Source: Dactylorhiza incarnata
Lineage: Eukaryota > Streptophyta > Magnoliopsida > Asparagales > Orchidaceae
Assembly (NCBI GenBank): GCA_033032865.1
Contig: JAWHQI010000273.1
Span: 1,612,001 to 1,676,000, forward strand
Reading direction: 5' to 3'
DNA: 64,000 nt
This document shows, piece after piece, positions 22,678 through 33,977 of this stretch (its first letter is position 1; every line of letters starts with the position of its first letter). The notes under the pieces were generated by a model. It worked only from the letters and a program-made list of their open reading frames with translations, was not told the DNA's origin and ran no database searches. Both the position numbers and the translations under genes were made by a program.

Positions 22678-24172
22678 TATTGGACATGTGTGTCACATCC
22701 CTTTGTTTGAGAATAACAAATCCCAAATTGTATTTGATCTTGCTTGTCGTGTATTTAGAGTGTGCAGGAACTATAGGTGCAATACTCCACAGGTAGAAAC
22801 CAAATTGGTGATGACTCTCTAGAAATTGTGCTAACGCTCGCGTTAGTTATTAATGCCCAGCGTTAATAACCGCTGAGAAGGAAACCGCTAAGATGGCGTT
22901 CGACGAAATCTGAACTGAACTACGCTCAACGAATTGGAGCGTTCGACGAACTCTGAAAGAGCTCGACGAAACCTGAAGGAACCTGCGTTCGACGAAATCT
23001 GAACTGAACTGTGCTCGACGAAAGTGGAGTTCCGTTCGACGAAATTGCCTGCGCTCGATGAAATTGCGCTTGACAAACTGCGTTCGACGAACTTGGAGTT
23101 CCGTTCGACGAAATTGATTTCGTTCGACGAACTTGGTTTCTGCCATGATCCCAGCGGTTTACACGATCCGAACAGTTGCGGTTGATGAAATGGGTTTCCG
23201 TTTGACGAAGGCACTTTCGACGAAGGCGCGTTCGACGAAATTAGTCTCGATCGATGAAATTTGGTTCTGTCACGCTCCCGACGCTTTACACGATCTCAGC
23301 AACTGCCATACACGTTCTCTAACGCTGGCGTTAACCTTAACGCCACGCGTTACCTCCAGTGGTTATTTAAGAAGACCTGATTTCGTTTTTTTTATGATTG
23401 CTGGGAGGATTATTGAAGGGTTGATTCCAGAAATCTGAGAGAGCTTCCAGAGAGAATATTTGTGCCAAAACTCCATTGTTGTTGCCGAAGAAGGATCTCC
23501 CACAAAAAGCTTAAGGAGAATTCTGGAGGAGGATTACGTCACGCTACTTCAGAAGGACGATCGCTTCGACCTCACTCATATTACAGCGATCCTTTATCTC
23601 CAACTTCAGAAGATCTCATAGGGAGTTTTTATTATTGTTATCTTTACTTTCAATCAATATATTTTTGTAACCGTTTAGAGAATTCGCCTTGTGTTGGCGA
23701 CTAGGTCTGGGTAGGACTTAGGGAGGAATTCGCCTTGTGTTGGCGACTAGTTTTAGGTGATTAGATCTAGGGGGTGCTCGAGGCCATATCCGGGGAAGGA
23801 TTGGCTAAAGCGGCTTGAGGCCTTATCCGGGAAGGATAGACTAAAGCCAACCGGTTTGTCGGGATACAAGTCGGTATAGAAAAGGAAAAATTGTTTACTT
23901 TGTACGCCTCCGATTTCTAGCGATATTGAAATCAAATTTATGTAAACACCTTTTTTATATAATATAATCATGTCTCTTTTTGTGTTTACTTGATTTCTAA
24001 TATTTTGCATAATTTATAAAATTGCAAATTACAGTTGTTTCCTCCTTTAAGTTAAATTGTTATTTCATTCTAATTTACTCTAAACAATTTAGTAAATTGT
24101 CTATAAATTTATAAAGAATTTTATTCCCTTATTCACCCCCCCCCCCCTCTAAGGGCGCCAATCGATCCAACA
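22678..24172 (+). repeat. 5' LTR of element E
   Basis: The LTR is 1495 bp and starts TATTGGACATG; the expected TG start has become TA. The U3 has AACGC/GCGTTA words and a long run of GTTCGACGAA words (22887-23260). A weak TATA-like TTATTTAAG lies near 23363. The leader has two TCGCC-TTGTGTT-GGCGA hairpins at 23684-23700 and 23730-23746 and the 26-nt hairpin at 23850-23875. A 12-nt C run is at 24136-24147. Confidence 0.92.
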
Positions 24173-24174
24173 AG

Positions 24175-24186
24175 TGGTATCAGACG
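24175..24186 (+). other. Primer-binding site of element E
   Basis: TGGTATCAGACG matches the initiator-Met site for the first 10 bases and differs at the last two. Confidence 0.8.
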
Positions 24187-24220
24187 TAGGTTATTCCAAA
24201 CGGGTTAAAAACCAGGAATC

Positions 24221-26152
24221 ATGGCATCTTATGATCTCGCTTTTTCCGAGGGTCAGGGAATTAGCAGACCTCCACTATTTACCGGGTCAGATTATAATTA
24301 CTGGAAAAATAGGATGAGATGTTTTCTTATGACCCTAGATATTTAGGTATGGAATATGGTAGAAGAGGAATACTCTCATACTACATTTGTAGTTGGGGAG
24401 ATAACTTTAGATAAACCAAAAGATAAATGGGATGATAGGGATAAGTTAAAATGCAAAAATAACGCCAAGGCCATGAATGCTTTATTTTGTGCGTTAGATA
24501 GAAATGAATTTAATAGAATTTCTGCATGTACTACTGCATATGAAATTTGGAATCATTTGGAAGTTACTCATGAAGGTACATCGCAGGTTAAAGATTCAAA
24601 GCTTTTCCAACTTGAGTCGGAATATGAAAAATTCCGGATGGATGAAAGTGAAGATGTTGATGGCATGTACACGTGCTTTACCAAGATCATCAATGCCTCC
24701 AAAGCTCTTGGAAAGACCTTCTCCAACGACGACTTGGTCTGAAAGATTCTTCGTTCTCTTCCACCAAAATTCAACCTGAAGGTGACTGTCATTTCAGAAT
24801 CGCACAATCTAAGAACGCTCCAAGTTGAGAGCCTCATTGGGAATCTCAAAACCCATGAGGTAGAACTCAAAATCCAATATGATGAATATAACAAGGAGCC
24901 AAAGAAGAAGGCGTTGGCACTAACATCAAAAAAGGTGTGCCAAGAGGATGAGGATGAAGATGAAGAAAGCCTTTTGGTGAAGAATTTCCGAAAGTTTATG
25001 CGAAATCCAGAAAGGAGAAACACTTTCCGGAAATTTATCCAAAAGGATGCAATATGGAAAAAGTCATCCTCAAAGAAGGAAAAGGAGAGCGACGATGAAG
25101 AAGAAAGACCTCTATCGGAATGCTTTCATTGTAGGAGGACCGGGAACATTCAAAGCCAGTGCCCAAAGTTCTTGAAGGAGAAGAAGGAAAAGCAGCACAA
25201 AGGGAAGGAGAAGAGGAAGGTGCTAAAAGCTAGAACATGGGATGACTCCTCCTCCTCCAAAGAATCAAGCTGGTCTTCATCAAGCGAAGATAAGGAAGCA
25301 AACATGTGCCTCATGGGACATGGAAACAACGGAGATGACACCAGTGTTCTTAGCGACACTGAGGTAACTCCTCCCACTTATGATGAACTCGTTAATGAAT
25401 TCTTTGAAACTTGCAAAGCTTTTGATAAAAATATGAAAGAAAGTATTTTATTGAATCGTGAAAATGAATCTCTTATTAAAGAAAATCAAAAGCTTTCCAA
25501 AAAGTTAATTGTTTTAGAAAAGAGAAAGGTTTCTTGCCAAGAGTGTGATCACTCCACTAAATTGGCAAAAGATATTGAAGAGTCACTTTCTAAAGCCCTC
25601 TCTCATGCCAAAACTCTTACAAAAGAGAAGGGGGAATTAGAAGCCTCTCTTGTGGAAATAAAAAATAACAAAAAAGGTTTTGAAAATAAGTGTGTCATGC
25701 TTGTGAAAGAAAATTCTTCACTTAAAGCACAAGTTCATGATCTCACCATGGCCATTAAAAAATTTGGAATAGGCCAAAAATCACTGGAAATGATTATAGG
25801 GAACCAGTGCCATGGTTCTGGAAAATTTGGGCTCGGATATCGAGGAGGGGGCTACCGCCCGACATTAGCCACTAACGCGGGTGCTAGCACCTTATACAAG
25901 AAGCCTGAATTCTCTTTTTCAAAATGTTTTTCTTCTGTAAATCTATTTTTTTCCAGCAAGAAAATATTCCTGAAAAGGGTCTCAACTCCCTTTATTTCGT
26001 GTGCAAATTGTTATAGGTTATGTCACAGATCTAGTTCTTGCAGGAAAATAAAACAGAATACTTTAAAACAAATCTAGGTACCTAAGGATTTCACTTATTC
26101 TATGGGTGGTACCACTTGGGTATCCAGATCTTTACTCTCATCTTCTTTCTAG
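24221..26152 (+). pseudogene. Gag of element E (SIRE-like, broken)
   Basis: It starts MASYDLA at 24221. A UBN2-type capsid region follows (NALFCALDRNEFNRIS, then KDSKLFQLESEYEKF). A zinc-knuckle site near 25117 reads CFHCRRTGNIQSQC, with asparagine in place of the histidine ligand. A serine/acidic linker and a long coiled coil (about 25370-25780) follow. A second knuckle near 26008 reads CANCYRLCHRSSSC. There are stops at about 24344 and 24740, and the tryptophan of the terminal WVPK block is a stop near 26075. The middle part of this protein is exactly what A and B lack. Confidence 0.88.
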
Positions 26153-26159
26153 ATGTGCA

Positions 26160-29100
26160 GGCAGGCTAAGGACAATAAAGACGTACGGTACTTGGATCAG
26201 GATGCTCCAAGCACATGACGGGCAATAAAGCAAAGTTCCTTAGCCTAGAAAAGAAGAAGGGAGGGATCGTGATGTTTGGTGATAATGGAAAAGGAAGGAT
26301 TATGGGAATTGGTACAGTTGGTAACAAATCCATTACTATATCTATTGTTCTTTATGTGAAAGGATTAAAACACAATTTAATTTCTATTAGCCAATTATGT
26401 GATAAAGGATTAGATGTTTTATTTGAATCTTCCACTAATCTATGCAAAATATCTAATCCTACTACGAAAGATATTTTACAAACTGCACCAAGATTACATA
26501 ATGTTTATCTAGTTTCTTTTCATGATCTTTCTAAATCATCTATAAAATGTTTTATCACTAAAAATGATGAATTAGAACTTTGGCATAGAAGACTAGGGCA
26601 TGCTAGCACAAAGCTCATTATAAAACTTGCCAAAAGATATTTAATTAGAGGATTGCCTGGGTTAAATGGAACTTTAACTCCACTTTGTTCACCATGTCAA
26701 AAAGGTAAATTTTCTAGATCCCCTTTCAAAAGTAAAAATTTCATTTCTACTACAAGACCCTTGCAAATAATTCATATGGATCTTTTTGGTCCCGTTAGCA
26801 CTGCAAGTCTTGGTGGTAAATTATATACATATGTTTTAATAGATGATTTTTCAAGATATTGTTGGACATTATTTGTCTCTTCCAAATCCGATGTGTTTTG
26901 TGAATTTGCAAAATTATGTACTCGTATTCAAAATGAAAGTGATTTAAAAATTAAATGCATTCGCTCGTATCATGGAGGAGAATTTGAAAATGAAAAATTT
27001 ACATACTTTTGTGATATGTTAGGCATTAAACATGAGTTCTCTGCACAACGCATGCCACAACAAAATGGTGTTGTAGAAAGAAAGAATAGGACACTTCAAG
27101 AACTAGCATGCACTATGTTATGTGAATATAAATTACCTAAGTCCTTTTGGGCCGAAGCCGTAAATACATCTCATTATGTTTTGAATAGAATCATGCTTTG
27201 CCCATCTTTTAATCTCACACCATATGAACTCTATTTTCAAAAGAAGCCTAATGTATCTTATTTCAAAGTTTTTGGTTGTAAATGTTTTATTTTGAATACA
27301 AAAGATAGCTTGGGAAAGTTTGATGAAAAATGTGATGAAGGAACTTTTCTTGGGTACTCTTCAACTAGTAAAGCTTATAGAATTTTTAATAAAAGAACTA
27401 GTAGAGTTGAAGAGTCAATAAATGTAAAATTTGATGAGTTTGTTCCTTGTGTAGAAAAACTTTCCGTAGGCAACGAGGATGATCTCTTACAACCTTCGGA
27501 GCATGGTGATGAGGAATCTTCCAAAGAAGAAAAAGAGGAGGTCAAGGAAGATGAATATGTACCTCCAAGTACCTTGATATTCATAAAGGATCATCCACAT
27601 GAATTAATAATTGGTGAACCATCCATCGGTGTAAGAACTCGCTCTTCTCTTCATGAATCATATTCAAATATCTGTTTTGTTTCTGAAATTGAACCAAAAA
27701 CCGTTTCTACCGCTTTAAAGGATGAATTTTGGTTTTGGCTATGAATGAAGAGTTAGAACAATTTGAGTGACATAATGTTTGGAAATTAGTAGAAAGACTA
27801 TCTAATCACCCGGTTGTAGGTGTAAAATGGTTTTTTAAAAATAAATTAGATGGTGAGTTTAGAATCACTAGGAATAAGGCACGCTTAGTAGCACAAGGAT
27901 ATTCACAAATCGAGGGGATAGATTTTGATGAAACTTTTGCACCCGTTGCTAGGTTGGAATCCATTAGAATTTTTCTAGCATTTGCAAGCTTTAAAAGAAT
28001 AAAACTATTTCAAATGGATGTAAAAAGTGCTTTTCTCAATGGGTTTGTAAAAGAAGAAGTTTATGTTGAACAAGCCCCGGTTTTATTAATGAAAAATTTC
28101 CCAATCATGTTTATAAACTAGAAAGAGCGCTTTATGGTTTAAAACAAGCGCCACGTGCATGGTATGAAAGACTTACATCATTTTTATTGAAGCACGTTTA
28201 TATTATGGGAAGTGCCGATAATACTCTCTTCATTAAACATAATAATGATGATTTAATTATTTTGCAAATATATGTTGATGATATAATCTTTGGATCTACT
28301 AATGAAGAGTTGTGTAATGAAGTTATTAAAGTGATGAAAAATGAATTTGAAATGAGTCTAGTCGGAGAACTTTCTTATTTTCTTGGTTTTCAAATATCAC
28401 AAAGAAATGATGGTATTTTTATATGTTAAACCAAATATGTCTTTGATATGCTTAAGCGCTTTGTATTTGAAAACCTTAAACATGCTTCTACACTAATGAG
28501 TGCATCACTTAAATTAGGAAAAGATGAATCGGGAATTTCAATTGATCAAACCTTATATAGAGGTATGATAGGATCCCTACTTTATCTTAGCGCAACTAGA
28601 CCCGATATTATGTTTGTCGTATGCTTATGTGCTCGATTTCAAGCCAATCCAAAAGAATCTCATTTAAAAGCGGTAAAATGAATTTTTAGATATCTTATTG
28701 GGTCATATAGATTAGGATTATGGTACCCGCACAATAATTCATTTACACTTGACGGCTACTCCGATTCGGACTACGCTGGTTGTTCACTTGATAGAAAAAG
28801 CACTAGTGGTACTTGTCATTTTCTAGGACCTTCATTAGTTGCATGGTCTAGTAGGAAACAAAATTTGGTTGCACTTTCCACCATGGAGGCCGAATACATT
28901 GCATTAGGGAGTTGTTGTGCACAAGCTTTATGGATGAGCCAAACTTTAGAGGACTTTGGTTTTCATCTAAAACTTATTGAATTAAAATATGACAACAAAA
29001 GTGTCATTGATCTCACAAATAATCTGGTACACCACTCTAGATCCAAACATATAGATGTGCGTCATCATTTCATAAGGGATCACATTAAAAAGGAAAATGT

Positions 29101-29218
29101 TAGGATAAGTTTCATTGGCACGGACTCTCAACTTGCTGATATATTTACTAAACCTCTTCCCGATGCAAGGTTTCAAATGTTAAGGTTGGAATTAGAAGTC
29201 TTAGACATCTTAGGATGA
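26160..29218 (+). pseudogene. Pol of element E (protease remnant, integrase, RT, RNase H)
   Basis: A shifted protease remnant (YLD...MTGNK) lies near 26190. The integrase has WHRRLGH...CSPCQKGK zinc residues (about 26580-26705), DLFGP with the first catalytic aspartate, then RSYHGGEF where the second catalytic aspartate is tyrosine, and NGVVERKNR with the glutamate. The frame breaks at 27742 and resumes as RT, with [11 protein letters not shown], a further frameshift near 28080 and an intact YVDDIIFG near 28270. There are stops at 28426 and 28679. RNase H has STMEAEYIALGSCC, and the protein ends after the TKPLPD block at 29218. Confidence 0.92.
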
Positions 29219-29286
29219 ATAACATGCAAAATGCTAATGTTTTATGCAATTTGAGCAATCAAGACATCTCCAAAAATTACAAAAGG

Positions 29287-30623
29287 GGTTAGTTGTTAAC
29301 GCCCAGCGTTAACAGCCACTGAGAAGGAAACCACTGAGATTGCGTTCGATGAAATCTGAACTGAACTGCGCTCGACGAATTAGAGCGTTCAACGAACTCT
29401 GAAGGCGCTCGACGAAGCTTAAAGGAACCTGCGTTCAACGAAATATGAACTGAACTGCGGTCGACGAACGTGGAGTTCCATTTGACGAAATTGCCTGCGC
29501 TCAACGAAATTGCGCTTGACAAACTGCGTTCGACGAACTTGGAGTTTCGTTCGACGAAATTTATTCTATTCGACGAACTTGGTTTCTGCCACGATCCCGG
29601 CAGTTTTGCACGATCCGGACGGTTGCAGTTGACGAAATGGGTTTCCGTTCGACGAAGGCACGTTCGACGAAGGCGCGTTCGAAGAAATTAGTCTCGATCG
29701 ATGAAATTTGGTTCTATCACGCTCCCGAGGCTTTACACGATCTCAGCAACTGCCATACACGTTCTCTAACGCTGGCGTAACCTTAACGCCACGCGTTAGC
29801 TCCAGTGGTTATTTAAAAAGACCTGATTTCATTTTTTTTATGATTGTTGGGAGCATTATTGAAGGCTTGATTCCAGAAATCTGAGAGAGCTTCTAGAGAG
29901 AATATTTGTGCCAAAACTCCATTGTTGCTGCCGAAGAAGGATCTCCCACAAAAAGCTTAAGGAGAATTCTGGAGGAGGATTACGTCACGCTACATCCGAA
30001 GGACGATCGCTTCGACCTCGCTCATATTACAACGATCCTTCATCTCCAACTTCAGAAGATCTCATAGGGAGTTTTTATTATTGTTATCTTTACTTTCAAT
30101 CCATATATTTTTGTAACCGTTTAGAGAATTCGCCTTGTGTTGGCGACTAGGTCTGGGTAGGACTTAGGGAGGAATTCGCCTTGTGTTGGCGACTAGTTCT
30201 AGGTGATTAGATCTAGGGGGTGCTCGAGGCCATATCCGGGGAAGGATTGGCTAGAGCGGCTTGAGTCCTTATCCGGGGAAGGATAGGCTAAAGCCAACTG
30301 GTTTGTGGGGATACAAGTCGGTATAGAAAAGGAAAATTTGTTTTACTTTGTACGCCTCCGATTTCTAGTGATATTGAAATCAAATTTATGTAAACACCTT
30401 TTTATATAATATAATCATGTCTCTTTTTGTGTTTACTTGATTTCTATCATTTGGCATAATTTATTAAATTGCAAATTACAATTGTTTCCTCCTTTAAGTT
30501 AAATTGTTATTTCATTCTAATTTACTCTAAACAATTTAGTAAATTGTCTAAAAATTTATAAAGAATTTGATTCCCTTATTCCCCCCCCCCCCCCCCCCTC
30601 TAAGGGCGCCAATCGATCCAACA
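29287..30623 (+). repeat. Truncated 3' LTR of element E
   Basis: LTR similarity starts at GTTAGTTGTTAACGCCC (29287), which corresponds to about 22841 in the 5' LTR. The first 160 bp of LTR, the polypurine tract and any post-pol sequence are missing. The 68 bp between the pol stop and this point are non-coding. It retains the leader hairpin (30297-30322) and an 18-nt C run (30581-30598) and ends CCAACA. Confidence 0.9.
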
Positions 30624-31726
30624 ACCACCACCTCCGTCGAGGTGGTGGTCGGCGATAGGAAGTATTTTGCCAGCCGGTGGTGGCTGGGTTGGGGATTTCG
30701 GGGAGGGTCAAAATCTCGAAAATGAGACTCTTTCGGGGACTTGATTCGAGCCCGATTTGGCTCGAATCAAGCCCCAATTGATATGAGATCTAAGCACTGA
30801 AGGAGGAGAGGGGATCAAAACTTTGATTGGGCATTAGCCCTGGTGTTTCTCGGGTTGGCCATGGAAGGGGGATTGCGCCTTGGAGCCATGCCGATTCTTC
30901 ACTCAGAGGGCTCAAATTCTTCAGGGGACTGGGGGTTTTCCTCCTTGGCATGCTTTGAGGGTATTAAAGAGGCCAATTTAGGAAAAGGGGGGAGGTTTCC
31001 CGAAATGCCATTAATGGCCCTTAATGGGAGGTATCAGTATTGATTGAGGAAGGTGAATAGGGCCTCAATTTGGCAGGGAGAAGGCTGGAAACTCCTCCTC
31101 TCACCAAGAGGAGATGAATGGGGCCATTAATGGGGGATATTGAAGGTTTCTTCTTCCTCCCCATTAATTCCCCCTTTCCCTCTCTCTTTCCATTTGGGGC
31201 TTTCTCTCTCCTGGCCGAATTTCCTGAAATTAATTGGTCAATTTAGTAACTCCCAGCCCCATTAGCTAGTGGACCACCTCAATTGGGTCTAACCTAAGTG
31301 GATTGGGCGTGATTAGGTCAAAATATGTCATTTTGACATAAATTTAGCGTGGAGTTGACTTTGGTCAATTTAACCATTTGGGTTGACCCCAATGGGTGTA
31401 TAGTGACCCATTGGCCTCCCCTAAGGGTTAGTAAGGTCTAGGTAGTGTCAATTTGGCAAGGTGGGGGCCAATTGACCCTTAATAGGCCACTTTGACCAAA
31501 ATAGGGCTAGAGTTGACTTGGGTTAAATTGACCAAATTGGTGGCCCTATGATGGTGCTTTTTGGTCCATCGGGTCCCTAATATCCTTATAAGGGTAGGGG
31601 GAAGGTCAATTTGGCATGGTGGAGGCCAATTGACCTTAATTAGGCTACTTTGACCAATTTAGGGTTAGGGTGGACTTTTGTCAACTTGGCCTCTTTGGTT
31701 GACCCCAATGGGTCCTTGGTGCTCTA
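30624..31726. repeat. Non-coding G-family DNA right of element E, with a tandem duplication
   Basis: GC-rich at the left, this passes into repeated TTGACTTTGGTCAA-like words at 31330-31700. Two diverged copies of a segment of about 158 bp (starting near 31447 and 31605) lie in tandem. No ORF is convincing. It is continuous with 22677 after removal of E. Confidence 0.6.
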
Positions 31727-32519
31727 CGTAAGACCCCATTTTTTTCATTTGAAAACCCGGGGTCTTATGCCCAGAACCGCCGTTTTGCCGTGACACCCTC
31801 ACTCGGGAAGGTCGCCGATCCTGCAAAATGCCGATCCTGCCGGCCTTATCGATCGCAAAGAAGTTAAGCTTAAACAAACTTATAGAAGCCAAGTCCACAT
31901 CACATATAAATAAACAATCATAAAAAAATGTCCACATAATCATAACTAAAATCAAGACAGAAATACCAAGGGCTCCTGCCGATACATCAAATCCTCACTA
32001 CATAAACACTCGCGGAAGCAAATCAACTAGTAGTAACACTCACGGATCCCGACACTGGTGCTCCTGTGCTAGACTGCCCCGCCTCCATCTGCACCTGCCT
32101 CTGGTGCTGCTCGGTCTCCGCGGTCTCCTATAATGATAAGGTCCACCGACCGTTAGTCAAAAAAAAACTAAGCCAATCCCCCACCCCTCCCCCGGTGACT
32201 CCTAGGCACCGTGCGGGAAGGAAGAAGCGGAGGACAACAAGGGGTATAACAATAGCAGGTGACAGGGGTACAGGGAATATTTCTACTCTACAAATGTATA
32301 TATATAATTGAAGCAGTAAAAGAGCATAGTTAGAGCAGGTAAAGAATAAGTAAAGTGCAGTAAGTAAAGACAGGTAAATAATAGAAAAGTAACCATTGAT
32401 TTATAGGAATGCCCACACAAACCTATAGACCAAGGGATCGCTTAGCATGGCCTATCGTATAAGAAGTCCCATAACCGACTTATACGATAGGGGTAGGGGT
32501 TGAAATGCAATGTTTATGC
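31727..32519. repeat. G-family LTR-like repeat, copy b (truncated)
   Basis: It begins CGTAAGACCCC, matching the TGTAAGACCCC left end of copy a with one change, and follows copy a for about 790 bp in the same orientation. Similarity stops near 32519, exactly at the end of an inverted-repeat arm. Confidence 0.65.
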
Positions 32520-32595
32520 AATGACATGCAAGGTATGATGTTAAATGTTATGGCATAAACATTGCATTTCAACCCCTACCCCTATCGTATAAGTC
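32477..32595. repeat. Perfect 43-bp inverted repeat with 33-bp spacer
   Basis: Arm one is 32477-32519 and arm two is 32553-32595, exact reverse complements. Arm one belongs to the G repeat (it is found in copy a near 19890-19940); arm two is extra. It sits at the border between G copy b and the region upstream of D gag. Confidence 0.9.
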
Positions 32596-32839
32596 CACAA
32601 ACCCTGGGCCACCACGTGCGAGTTTAGTTTAAGGAAAAACTAGCAGCAGAAGCAATGGTGTGCCCATAAGGGAAATCACATGAAAAGTCCACTTCTAACT
32701 GAATATTCTCTATCTAAGTCCCTTCCGAGTGTAATTTCTTGTGTAGCCCGCGACGAACCCTACACCACAGCATGGAGTTCCACCGACTTCAAACGTCATC
32801 CCACCACCACCAGCTCCTACTCTGTTTCAGCAGACGGAG
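32596..32839 (+). other. Untranslated region upstream of gypsy D gag
   Basis: About 240 bp with no recognisable LTR end or primer-binding site. The 3' part reads as a proline-rich gag N-terminus in one frame (near 32795-32835), so gag may begin slightly upstream of 32840. Confidence 0.45.
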
Positions 32840-33919
32840 ATGAGAAAAACACTGAATGCTATTCTGGAGACATTCAGGGCACAGCAGGCACCGGCTCCTC
32901 AGCAAAACCCTGGGGCCAACTGGCTGAGCGCCTTCCGAGGTTTATCCCCCCCCCCCCCCCGCCCCCCCACATCATACCTCGGGACAAAAATAGTTGTGAG
33001 GACTGAGGAGTGGGTTGACATCATGGAGGAGATGCTGACAGGGATTCAGTGCCCGGCAGATATGGAGGTGACACTGGTGGTCTCGTGCTTAGAGTCCCAT
33101 GCAAAGAGATGGTGGAAGAGGTTCCTGGACACAACATATGCGGGGCTGGAGGCTGCGGATGTTTCTTGGGATGAGTTCAAGGCAGCACTGCTGGAGCATT
33201 TTGTGCCGCAGTCTGCAAGAGATGAGATGGAAGACAGATTTCTGCAGCTGAGGAAGGGGAGCAGAACAGTTCTGGAGTATCACTGGGAGTTTACCCACCT
33301 TTCCTGATTTGCAGTTTCATATCAGCTGGATGACGCAGAACACACAAAGAGGTTCTACAAGGGCCTTCGTGATGAGCTGAGGTAGGCCCTCCTCTTCATC
33401 TCCGACGGCAGTATGACGAAGATCCTGGAAATGGCCAAGAAACTCGAAGCCGACCAGCAACTTGTTCGAGGAAGGAAAAGGTCGGCAGAAGACCAGGGAC
33501 GGGGAGGCAGAAGGGACCAGCCGAGATGTCGAGATGCTGGGGATAGAAGAACGGAGGTCCGACCCCGCCAGGAGGAGAGACAGGAGCAGAGGGAGACGGT
33601 AGTGTTTGCTCCTCAGCCTCTACAGATGCGGGAGATGCCGAGGATTGGAGGAGGTGGGCCACCTCCGGAGTGCTACCACTGCCACCAGACTGGCCATATC
33701 CGGAGGAACTGCCCTCAGAGAAATGCACCACCAGCACTACAGGCTGCCCCTCAGGGCCTGCATTTCGGGGGCCGAGGACGTGGGCAAGGTCGAGGATTTC
33801 AGGGCAGAGATCGGAGACAGAACAGGGAGCAGATGTACGCCCTAGACCTAGCAAAGCACCGGGACCCGGCAAGGGTTATTACAGGTACTTTTGATGCCTT
33901 TTGTTTTATAATTCATTAG
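32840..33919 (+). pseudogene. Gag of gypsy element D
   Basis: A typical Ty3/gypsy gag: MRKTLNAILETF, EEWVDIMEEML, then the CLESHAKRWWKRF capsid block near 33090 and RDEMEDRFLQLRKG near 33220. Stops at 33305 and 33382 break it. The C-terminal part (33413-33919) has a CCHC knuckle, CYHCHQTGHIRRNC, near 33672, then an RG-rich tail. The frame crosses the 5' end of an intron-like segment at 33884 and stops at 33917. C runs at 32946-32967 place the upstream ORF in another frame. Confidence 0.88.
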
Positions 33920-33977
33920 TACATAGTAAACCTTAGATTTACCTTAGCATTAAACCAAACAAACAAAAACCACCCAG
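33885..33977 (+). other. Intron-like segment between D gag and protease
   Basis: 93 nt, GTACTT at the 5' end and CACCCAG at the 3' end, AT-rich between GC-rich coding flanks, with branch-point-like CCTTAGC near 33943. Read through, gag stops at TAG 33917-33919. Removed, gag joins protease in frame (phase 1) as VITG followed by IVLICGKPAYTLFDTGAS. This would let unspliced RNA make gag and spliced RNA make gag-pol. It could also be an insertion that happens to look like an intron. Confidence 0.6.

Larger units (their letters stand above)
22678..30623 (+). mobile_element. Element E: decayed autonomous SIRE-like copia
   Basis: Element E has a perfect target duplication ACCAC (22673-22677 and 30624-30628). 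It contains a 5' LTR, primer-binding site, gag, protease remnant, integrase, RT and RNase H in copia order. The 3' LTR lacks about its first 150 bp and the polypurine tract has gone with it. Many stops and frameshifts make it inactive. It shares leader hairpins, the C run and the CTCTAAGGGCGCC end with A, B and S, so it is the most likely kin of their helper. Confidence 0.93.

Noticed and set aside
22887..23260. CRISPR-like appearance of repeated GTTCGACGAA words
   Set aside because: Spacing is irregular, the repeats are short and degenerate, no cas genes exist, and the array is inside a plant LTR.
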